Below, in pieces: positions 1-5,412 of a stretch of 7,982 nucleotides of DNA. The translations under genes and the position numbers were made by a program. Source of the DNA: an uncultured Bacilli bacterium (lineage in GTDB: Bacteria; Bacillota_I; Bacilli_A; RF39; UBA660); assembly GCA_944358225.1 (NCBI GenBank), contig CALVQP010000052.1:1-7982 (forward strand). Reading direction: 5' to 3'. The stretch's first letter is position 1, and each line of letters begins with the position of its first letter. The notes beneath the pieces were generated by a model. The model was not told the DNA's origin. It made no database searches and saw only the letters and a program-made list of their open reading frames with translations.

Positions 1-1
1 C

Positions 2-679
2 TATTGTAAAAGAGCCAAGGAAGTTTATGAATATTTTGGTAAAGATGTTAAAATAATTTTTATGATGCGAAATCCCATTAAAGCTACATTTTCTTTATTT
101 AAAATGCGCCTGCGACGAATTCCGTCGTTAAAATTTGCTAATTACTATAAAACAGCAAATAATGATCTTAATAAAATGTTTAATCTTTTTATCGATCGTT
201 ATATTCGAAAAGAGCAGCCTAAAAAAGTTAATCGTGATTATTTTTATGATGAGTGGATTAACGAATACCTGAAGTATTTTAAAAAAGAGCAAATGAAATT
301 TATTATTATGGAAGATTTTTTTAAAGATCCAAATAAATATATGCAAGAAATAACTGACTTCCTACAAATTGATTCTCTAGATTATTCGCAAATTGAAATT
401 CCTCACTCTAATACTGGGGATAAAATATCTCGCAATTATTTATGTGCGCGGATCAATAATCATCTTTTTGAAAAAAATAAAAGCAAAAAAACACAAAAAT
501 CTAATAATGAAGTTGGCTTTTATCGAAATATTTTTAATTTAATTTATAAATTTACTTTAAAAAAGACAAATAAAAAAATTGATGAGAACACCAAAAGTGA
601 ATTAATGCAAATATATTTACCAAGTATTAAACGATTAGAAAAAATAACGGGAATAAATTTAAAAAACAAGTGGTATTAA
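2..679 (+). CDS. Sulfotransferase, PAPS-dependent, 5' end outside the window
   Basis: The frame is open from the first bases of the window. Twenty codons precede the first ATG at 62 (reading ...VYEYFGKDVKIIF), so the gene starts upstream and ATG 62 is internal. KIIFMMRNP followed by a Ser seven residues later is the 3'-phosphate-binding motif of sulfotransferases, which normally reads R-N-P-x(5,6)-S. Further on come MEDFFKDP, a helix ending in FLQI, an N-T-G-x-x-x-R stretch, and a C-terminal L-x(4)-Y-x-x-S-x-x-x-L-E segment ending in NKWY. All are usual for the family. The P-loop that holds the 5'-phosphosulfate must lie left of the window. By family it moves sulfate from PAPS to a hydroxyl or amine acceptor, and from its neighbours the acceptor is probably a glycan. 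The acceptor itself cannot be read from the sequence. It precedes the methyltransferase by 13 bp, probably in one operon. Confidence 0.85.
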   Translation, partial: YCKRAKEVYEYFGKDVKIIFMMRNPIKATFSLFKMRLRRIPSLKFANYYKTANNDLNKMFNLFIDRYIRKEQPKKVNRDYFYDEWINEYLKYFKKEQMKFIIMEDFFKDPNKYMQEITDFLQIDSLDYSQIEIPHSNTGDKISRNYLCARINNHLFEKNKSKKTQKSNNEVGFYRNIFNLIYKFTLKKTNKKIDENTKSELMQIYLPSIKRLEKITGINLKNKWY

Positions 680-686
680 AGGAGGT
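680..686 (+). promoter_or_regulatory. Ribosome binding site fixing a GTG start at 693
   Basis: AGGAGGT lies 6 bp before GTG 693, an almost perfect Shine-Dalgarno sequence at good spacing. It begins one base after the sulfotransferase stop. It supports GTG as the true start of the methyltransferase gene and shows that the organism uses a standard anti-Shine-Dalgarno. Confidence 0.85.
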
Positions 687-692
687 AAAATA

Positions 693-1448
693 GTGTCAAC
701 AAAATTTGCTAGCCAAGATAAATACACTAGATTAAAGAAAGGTTTAAGATATGGAGGTTTTAAATTCACTTGTAACATGTGCGGATTTAAAGCACGTAAA
801 ATGATTCCTACCGGACATAAACATCCAATTTTTCAAGAAAATATTATTGTAGGAGCAGGATTTAGAAAAAATGCTATTTGTCCTTTGTGTTGTGCAACTG
901 ACAAATTACGTTAAGTTTATTATTATTTAGCCAATTACACAGATATTTTTAAAACTCCTAATAAAATTTTACACTTCGCTCCCGAACTTGAATTAAAAAG
1001 AAAAATATTAAAAAATCATGATAATAGTTATATTGAAGCTGATATTAATCCTAAAAAAGCCAAAAACGTTATTGATATTACTAATATTCCTTTTGAAGAT
1101 AATAGTTTTGATTATATAATTGGTAATCATGTTTTAGAACATGTAGAAGACGAAAAGCAAGCATTAAAGGAGTTAAAAAGGGTTATCAAACCAAACGGAA
1201 AAATTATTTTGACTTTCCCAGTTTGTCTTAGTAACAAAAACACCTTTGAAGATCCTTCTATTAAATCTTTAGAAGATCGTTTTAAATATTACTGCCAAGA
1301 AGATCACGTACGTCTATACGGTTTGGATTTTGCTTCGCGAGCTAAAAAGGTAGGGTTAAAAACTAAAACCTTTGAGCCTGATGCTAAGATTGCTCAAAAA
1401 TATGCTTTTTCTAAAGCTGGAATAGTTTATATTTTAAAAAAGAACTAG
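693..1448 (+). pseudogene. Class I SAM methyltransferase with N-terminal zinc finger, interrupted by one in-frame stop
   Basis: One reading frame runs from GTG 693 to TAG 1446-1448 and is broken only by TAA at 912-914 (codon 74). Both sides are in the same frame and together form one recognisable protein of about 251 residues. The N-terminal part has C27xxC30 and C63-P-x-C66, a likely zinc-binding pair. After the stop come ILHFAPE (92-98, the motif I equivalent in this family), an acidic EADINP (115-120), and DITNIPFEDNSFD with NHVLEH (128-150), all typical of type 11 methyltransferases. A KRVIKPNG-type segment and the C-terminal domain follow. In relatives that I know of, the residue at the stop is usually hydrophobic, so TTA (Leu) to TAA is the simplest explanation. 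It may be a real pseudogene, a sequencing error or a phase-off allele. The target is unknown; members occur in polysaccharide clusters. No good start signal is seen for the downstream fragment. Confidence 0.85.
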
Positions 1449-1469
1449 TGGTCTAACTAGAACTTTTTT
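1445..1469. terminator. Weak bidirectional terminator between convergent genes
   Basis: CTAGT (1445-1449) pairs with ACTAG (1456-1460) around a 6-base loop. A T run follows on the + side (from 1464), and the minus strand reads TTC then six T past the stem. The stem is only 5 bp and overlaps both stop codons (TAG 1446-1448 on +; TAG 1453-1455 on -). The placement between convergent genes four bases apart supports a terminator; the stem strength does not. Confidence 0.4.
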
Positions 1470-2331
1470 TATTATCAAATCTTTTTATCCAATTATGAAA
1501 ATCGAAATAATCAACTAATTTTTTATCAATTTTTTTATAAGGAGTATTTAAAAAGCTAACTAAATCTTCATCTTTATCTTTGCCAATAATAAATATATTT
1601 TGTGGATCATAAAAATCATAATTTTGAATATCTTTGTTATTAGTAATTAATTTCTTTTCAAAAAAAATTGACTCCATTGCTCTTAAAGAAAGTCCAATTT
1701 GATGACCAGCAAAAATATCTAAAACTGCTTTAGATGCAGCAACAATTTTAATATAATCTTCATATGGAAAGAAATCTTTTTCTCTAGTTGTAATAATAAA
1801 GTTATTTTTAATATCTAAATTATTAAATTTTTCTTCCAGTTCTTTTAAAATCTTTTCTCTTCCTTTACAACGCCCACAAAATACTACATCATTATTAATG
1901 TTTCTTTTAGGTAATTTAAAGTCCTTTGAGTAAAATTGAGAATTATACTTCATTTTATATTTTTTGCAATCATTTTTATCAAAAGACCAAAATTCATCTA
2001 TGTTAGGATCTTTTAAAAATCTGGCATAATTTTCATTTATACAATTCCAATAAAACATAATTATACGACAATTCGGATTACATTTTTTAATATATTTAGT
2101 AAATTGGGGATTAAATCCATTTTCTCCTAAAATAATAAGCTTATAATTTTGCACTTCCTTTTTCCAATTTCCCCAAATAAATTGCCGATTAAATTTAAAA
2201 TGAGTTACACACTTAAATAAAAAACTTTTAGGGTTCAAAAGATAATAATTTTGAATATTAGCATTTTTTATATGTTTTAAAAAATAAGCATTTTTGTTAT
2301 CTTTTAAATATAAATAATCATATTTTTTCAT
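1453..2331 (-). CDS. Putative glycosyltransferase of polysaccharide/LPS biosynthesis, GT-B-like
   Basis: A 292-residue soluble protein with no signal peptide and no clear membrane segment. It resembles poorly characterised polysaccharide-biosynthesis proteins. Seen features are a first half ending in FWSFDKNDCKKY (114-125), a linker, then DVVFCGRCKGR (148-158), which looks like the start of the second Rossmann domain of a GT-B fold. The family-like signature LRAMES-x-FFEKKLITNN (about 216-232), YDFYDPQNIFII (about 238-249) and a closing Y-x-x-x-x-W-I-x-R-F follow. In this type of protein the E of the LRxxES segment usually sits in the donor-sugar pocket. ATG 2331 is chosen because GAGGT lies 7 bp before it on the minus strand, behind a good extended -10 promoter. 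It is transcribed alone, away from the GT2 gene and toward the methyltransferase. Donor and acceptor cannot be read from the sequence. Confidence 0.65.
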   Translation of the reverse strand: MKKYDYLYLKDNKNAYFLKHIKNANIQNYYLLNPKSFLFKCVTHFKFNRQFIWGNWKKEVQNYKLIILGENGFNPQFTKYIKKCNPNCRIIMFYWNCINENYARFLKDPNIDEFWSFDKNDCKKYKMKYNSQFYSKDFKLPKRNINNDVVFCGRCKGREKILKELEEKFNNLDIKNNFIITTREKDFFPYEDYIKIVAASKAVLDIFAGHQIGLSLRAMESIFFEKKLITNNKDIQNYDFYDPQNIFIIGKDKDEDLVSFLNTPYKKIDKKLVDYFDFHNWIKRFDNKKSSS

Positions 2332-2359
2332 TAAAACGACCTCTCTATTAATCGGTGTT

Positions 2360-2390
2360 ATTATACCACGTTTTACCTTTAAACAGTAAA
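2360..2390 (-). promoter_or_regulatory. Promoter for the minus-strand glycosyltransferase
   Basis: On the minus strand a perfect TATAAT (2360-2365) is preceded by TGG, making an extended -10. A modest TTTACT (2385-2390) sits 19 bp upstream as a possible -35. Transcription would start near 2353 and give a leader of about 20 bases that contains the Shine-Dalgarno sequence at 2339-2344. Confidence 0.7.
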
Positions 2391-2399
2391 AAAACTGTT
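2382..2399. repeat. Inverted repeat in the divergent promoter region
   Basis: AACAGT (2382-2387), six A, then ACTGTT (2394-2399) form a perfect 6-bp dyad. It overlaps the proposed -35 of the minus-strand promoter and ends two bases before the -35 of the plus-strand promoter. It could be an operator for a dimeric regulator. No regulator gene is in the window, and a dyad this short in AT-rich DNA can arise by chance. Confidence 0.4.
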
Positions 2400-2401
2400 A
2401 G

Positions 2402-2431
2402 TTGCTTAAAGTCTTTATAATATGATATTAT
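2402..2431 (+). promoter_or_regulatory. Promoter for the GT2 / membrane transferase pair
   Basis: TTGCTT (2402-2407) and, 18 bp later, TATTAT (2426-2431) preceded by TGA, which gives an extended -10. TATAAT (2416-2421) and TATGAT (2421-2426) are alternative -10 boxes with poorer partners. The AGTTGCTTA around the -35 also occurs in the rmlC promoter. The leader would be about 20 bases and includes an AGGTAGGG ribosome site before ATG 2457. Confidence 0.55.
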
Positions 2432-2456
2432 TATAAAATAAAGGTAGGGAATATAA

Positions 2457-3152
2457 ATGCAGTTAACAATTTTATTGCCATGTTTAAACGAAGAGAAAAC
2501 ACTTGCTGAGACAATAAAAGAAATAAAAGCTGAATTAGCTAAAATAAAATATACTTCAAAAAGCGAAATTCTGGTAGTTGATAATAATAGTTGCGACAAT
2601 TCCTTTAAAATTGCTCAAGATCTTAACACCAGAGTTGTTAAAGAATTTAAAGTGGGGTATGGAAATGCCTTACGTAGAGGACTTAAAGAAGCTAGGGGAA
2701 AATACATAATCTTTGGTGATTGTGATCGCAGTTATAGCTTTTCTTATATTAAAGAATATCTTAATAAATTAGAAAGAGGTGCCGATATTGTTATTGGAAA
2801 TCGCTTTTTAGGCCATATGCAAAAGGGAGCTATGCCTTTTTTACATAAATATATTGGTACTCCAGTTATATCTTTTTTAGGTAATAAGCTTTATAAAATT
2901 AACGTTGGAGATTTTAATTGTGGTTTAAGAGCTATTAAAAAAGAAAAATTAGCAGACTTAAACTTTAAAACTAGCGGTATGGAATTTGCTACTGAAATGC
3001 TTATCAAAGCTAGAAAAAACAATCTTGTTATTGCTGAAGTGCCTATAAATTTTTATAAAGATGCAAGAGAATGCAAACCACATCTAAAAACTTTTAGAGA
3101 TGGATTAAGACATTTAAAAGTACTCGTAGGAGAAATAAACAATGAAAAGTAA
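2457..3152 (+). CDS. GT2 glycosyltransferase, polyprenyl-phosphate sugar synthase type
   Basis: A 231-residue GT-A enzyme of family 2, close to the DPM1/GtrB group that transfers a hexose from a nucleotide sugar to a polyprenyl-phosphate on the cytoplasmic membrane face. The N-terminus LTILLPCLNEE opens the fold. LVVDNNSCDNS (39-49) binds nucleotide, GYGNALRRG (67-75) is typical of this subgroup, and D88-C-D90 is the metal-binding DxD. Further family marks are GNRF, the MPFLHKYIGTP segment, DFNCGLRAIKK, GMEFATEML, EVPINFY and a terminal LKTFRDGLRHLKVL. Many relatives carry a C-terminal membrane domain. This one stops after the catalytic domain, as DPM1 does, so it is probably peripheral. Its stop overlaps the next start by 11 bases, so the two genes are translationally coupled. 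That neighbour is a plausible user of the lipid-linked sugar. Which sugar is not known. Confidence 0.88.
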   Translation: MQLTILLPCLNEEKTLAETIKEIKAELAKIKYTSKSEILVVDNNSCDNSFKIAQDLNTRVVKEFKVGYGNALRRGLKEARGKYIIFGDCDRSYSFSYIKEYLNKLERGADIVIGNRFLGHMQKGAMPFLHKYIGTPVISFLGNKLYKINVGDFNCGLRAIKKEKLADLNFKTSGMEFATEMLIKARKNNLVIAEVPINFYKDARECKPHLKTFRDGLRHLKVLVGEINNEK

Positions 3153-4755
3153 ATGTTTAAACTTTTTGCAAAAACATTGGTTTTTTATTAGTATAGTTTT
3201 AATTTTTATATTAAAACTTTATCTTGTTAATATTCAACCAATTCAAATTAAAAATTATACGCACGACGATGGTTTCTTTTTATTTTCTGCTAAAAGCATT
3301 CTTGATGGCAAGTGGTTAGGACCTTATAACGATGTCATTTTAAGCAAAGGTGTTTTTGGAATATTGTTTATTGCTTTAATGCATTTTCTTAAAATACCAT
3401 TTTTAATGGGAGAACAAATTTTTTTATTTTTAGCTATTTTAAGCTTAATTATTATGCTAAAAAACATTATTTCCAATAAATTAATATTACTTATGATATA
3501 CATTATTTTATTATTTAATCCATTTACATATTCTGATACCTTTTCTTTCGTATATCGAGATGGAATATATCCCTCTTTAATAATTATGTTTGTAGCATTT
3601 TCCTTTCTTATCTTTTTCAAACGAAAATTAGAGATAAAAAAATTAATAATTCCCTGCATTTTATTTGGTTTGACTTATGCAGCTATTTACCTTACTAGAG
3701 AAGAAACTTTTTGGTTAACGCCTTATATTATATGTGCTTTTATTATTACGGCATTATTTATATTTAAAGACAAAAAAATAAAAGATAAAGTGCCGAAACT
3801 TACAGTTATAACCTTAATTCCTCTTGTTTGCAGTTTAATTCCCATACTAACAGTTTGCACAATTAACTATTACTATTATGGAAGATTTATAACTAATGAT
3901 ATTACCAGTAGCGATTTTGAAAATGCTTATGGAGCTTTAACTCGTGTTTTACCGCAAAATCATGTTAATAGGTATCCTTTAGTAAAAAAATCGCGCGAAG
4001 AGTTGTATGGATTAAGTTCTAAATTTAAAGAACTAGAAAATTTTTTAGAAAATAATACCAAGTATCTGGATAATGGAGACTATCTTGAAGGTAAATTATG
4101 CTGGGCTATAAGAGAAGGAGTATATATACTAGGATATTATGAAAATGCTAACACGGCTAAACAATATTATGAAGATTTAGCTGCTGAAATAAATGAATTG
4201 TGTGATACTAAGACAATAAAGTGTTTAGATTCTCATAGTTCCCTAATTGCGCCAATAAAAAAAGATGCTATTTTGGAATTAAAAAAATATATTCCTGCAG
4301 CTTTTATTGTTCAAGCAACTTACGATAATATGGATGTTAGAATACCTGTAATTAAGCCATTAGATAATAATTTTTTACAAATGACATATAATCAATACAC
4401 ATATACTTCTAAGCAACTACACTCTTGGCGTTTAGGTATAATGGAATATATTTTATTTTTATTTCAAAAAGTTAATCCTTATTTTCTAATTATTTCTATT
4501 ATTTGTTATATTATATTAATGATTATGGCTTTTTTTAATCATTTTCGTTACTATAACGAAATAATTTTAATAAATGCCTTATTAATGCTATATTTAATTA
4601 GGGTAATATCCATAGGATTTATTGCCGCAACACAATACTCTTCAGCTATTGGTAAAGCACAGTACTTGGGACCGAGTTACCTAATTCAATCTTTATTTAG
4701 TATTTTAGTGATTTTAACTTTAATAAAAAATTTTAAAGAGTATCGTAAATATTAA
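3142..4755 (+). CDS. Multi-spanning membrane protein, probable GT-C glycosyltransferase
   Basis: A 537-residue integral membrane protein. Hydrophobic helices lie near 13-30, 70-85, 91-108, 113-127, 144-159, 168-184, 192-208 and 220-242. A soluble region of about 190 residues (roughly 246-435) follows, then helices near 448-466, 475-496 and 510-527. Directly after the first helix comes T-H-D42-D43-G, then a WLGPY and a KG turn before helix 2. An acidic pair in the first outer loop is the catalytic mark of GT-C enzymes, which use polyprenyl-phosphate sugars. YRDGIYPS (138-145) and TREE (185-188) are further polar spots at loop ends. The overlapping upstream GT2 gene would make exactly such a donor. 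AGGAG (3128-3132) lies 9 bp before ATG 3142. I do not recognise a named family; a membrane protein without transferase activity remains possible. Acceptor unknown. Confidence 0.6.
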   Translation: MKSKCLNFLQKHWFFISIVLIFILKLYLVNIQPIQIKNYTHDDGFFLFSAKSILDGKWLGPYNDVILSKGVFGILFIALMHFLKIPFLMGEQIFLFLAILSLIIMLKNIISNKLILLMIYIILLFNPFTYSDTFSFVYRDGIYPSLIIMFVAFSFLIFFKRKLEIKKLIIPCILFGLTYAAIYLTREETFWLTPYIICAFIITALFIFKDKKIKDKVPKLTVITLIPLVCSLIPILTVCTINYYYYGRFITNDITSSDFENAYGALTRVLPQNHVNRYPLVKKSREELYGLSSKFKELENFLENNTKYLDNGDYLEGKLCWAIREGVYILGYYENANTAKQYYEDLAAEINELCDTKTIKCLDSHSSLIAPIKKDAILELKKYIPAAFIVQATYDNMDVRIPVIKPLDNNFLQMTYNQYTYTSKQLHSWRLGIMEYILFLFQKVNPYFLIISIICYIILMIMAFFNHFRYYNEIILINALLMLYLIRVISIGFIAATQYSSAIGKAQYLGPSYLIQSLFSILVILTLIKNFKEYRKY

Positions 4756-4763
4756 GCTCTAAG

Positions 4764-4792
4764 TTGCTTACAAACTTAAATTTTGTTATACT
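4764..4792 (+). promoter_or_regulatory. Promoter for the rmlC / rmlDB operon
   Basis: TTGCTT (4764-4769), a 17-bp spacer and TATACT (4787-4792) preceded by TGT form an extended -10 promoter at ideal spacing. Transcription would start near 4799, leaving a leader of about 28 bases. TAAGTT (4760-4765) and AACTTA (4773-4778) make a weak dyad over the -35 region. This may be a minor terminator for the upstream gene, an operator or chance. Confidence 0.7.
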
Positions 4793-4816
4793 TTACTTGT
4801 TAGAGATGCAAATAAT

Positions 4817-4823
4817 AGGAGGG
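4817..4823 (+). promoter_or_regulatory. Ribosome binding site fixing the rmlC start
   Basis: AGGAGGG ends 3 bases before ATG 4827 (4 bases from the AGGAGG core). Spacing is a little short, but the match is strong. It favours ATG 4827 over an in-frame TTG at 4764, which would lie inside the promoter. Confidence 0.8.
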
Positions 4824-4826
4824 TTT

Positions 4827-5399
4827 ATGGAAATAAAAAAAACAAATTTACAGGATTGTTATTTAATAAATTATGATAAATTTTGTGATGAAAGGGGATA
4901 TTTTGCTCCATATTATAAATATTCCGAAATTACAGAAAATAATTTAATTGATTTTCAAGAAATTAAACAATTAAGTCGTTCGGCTAGTTCCAAAGGTGTT
5001 TTAAGAGGTTTTCACTTTCAAGTAGCTCCTCATGCCCAAAGTAAGATTGTTGAGGCCATTTGTGGAACGATCTTAGATACCGTTGTAGATTTACGTGTTG
5101 ATTCTCCAACCTTTATGCAACATCAAAGTTTTTTGCTTTCTCAAGATGACAACACGCAACTACTAATTCCTAAAGGCCTTGGACAAAGCTTTTTAACATT
5201 AGATGAATACAATTTAGTCGAATATTTAACGGATCATTCTTTTGCTCCAGAATATGAAAGAGGTATTCTTTATAACGATCCTCTATTACATATTAATTGG
5301 GAAGAAATATTTAAAACTTATGGTATAACAAGTCCCATCATTTCGGCAAAAGATCAAAATCATCCACGTCTAACAAAAAAGATTAACTATAGATTTTAG
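4827..5399 (+). CDS. rmlC: dTDP-4-dehydrorhamnose 3,5-epimerase (RmlC), with His120 replaced
   Basis: A 190-residue cupin of normal family length. It converts dTDP-4-keto-6-deoxyglucose to dTDP-4-keto-L-rhamnose in the cytoplasm. The family order is clear: DERGYF (21-26), S-x-S-S-K-G-V-L-R-G-F-H-F-Q (52-65), Q71-x-K73, V-D-L-R-x-D-S-P-T (87-95), LLIPKG (112-117), VEYLT (131-135), Y-x-x-E-R-G-I-L-Y-N-D-P and ISAKD (172-176). Arg60, His63, Lys73 and Tyr133 keep the numbers of the Salmonella enzyme. Asp176 stands for its Asp170, so the His-Asp base and the Tyr acid are present. The odd point is P-K-G-L-G-Q120-S-F where P-x-G-F-A-H-G-F is usual: the conserved His is Gln. Phe139 stands where Tyr is common. 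It is probably active, but its rate or product may differ. The gene precedes rmlDB by 13 bp in one operon. Confidence 0.9.
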   Translation: MEIKKTNLQDCYLINYDKFCDERGYFAPYYKYSEITENNLIDFQEIKQLSRSASSKGVLRGFHFQVAPHAQSKIVEAICGTILDTVVDLRVDSPTFMQHQSFLLSQDDNTQLLIPKGLGQSFLTLDEYNLVEYLTDHSFAPEYERGILYNDPLLHINWEEIFKTYGITSPIISAKDQNHPRLTKKINYRF

Positions 5400-5412
5400 T
5401 GAGTAACATAAT

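Noticed and set aside
128..346. Minus-strand open frame of 72 codons inside the sulfotransferase
   Set aside because: Antisense of a clearly coding region; its hydrophobic look comes from Lys and Asn codons read backwards.
693..1448. Frameshift, or two separate genes, in the methyltransferase
   Set aside because: The parts before and after the stop are in the same frame and join smoothly into one family layout. Only a stop codon, not a shift, separates them. TTG 1209 has no ribosome site and starts well inside the SAM domain.
2348..2599. Minus-strand open frame of 83 codons over the divergent promoter region
   Set aside because: It overlaps the start of the GT2 gene and both promoters, and resembles no known protein.
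3324..3659. Minus-strand open frame of 111 codons inside the membrane protein gene
   Set aside because: It lies wholly within the coding sequence of a membrane protein that shows clear helix structure. The composition is what an antisense frame of AT-rich membrane-protein DNA gives, and it has no ribosome site.
4764..4826. Longer rmlC starting at TTG 4764
   Set aside because: The extra 21 residues lie over a well-formed promoter, do not resemble any RmlC N-terminus, and lack a ribosome site. AGGAGGG precedes ATG 4827, and from there the conserved residues take Salmonella RmlC numbers.
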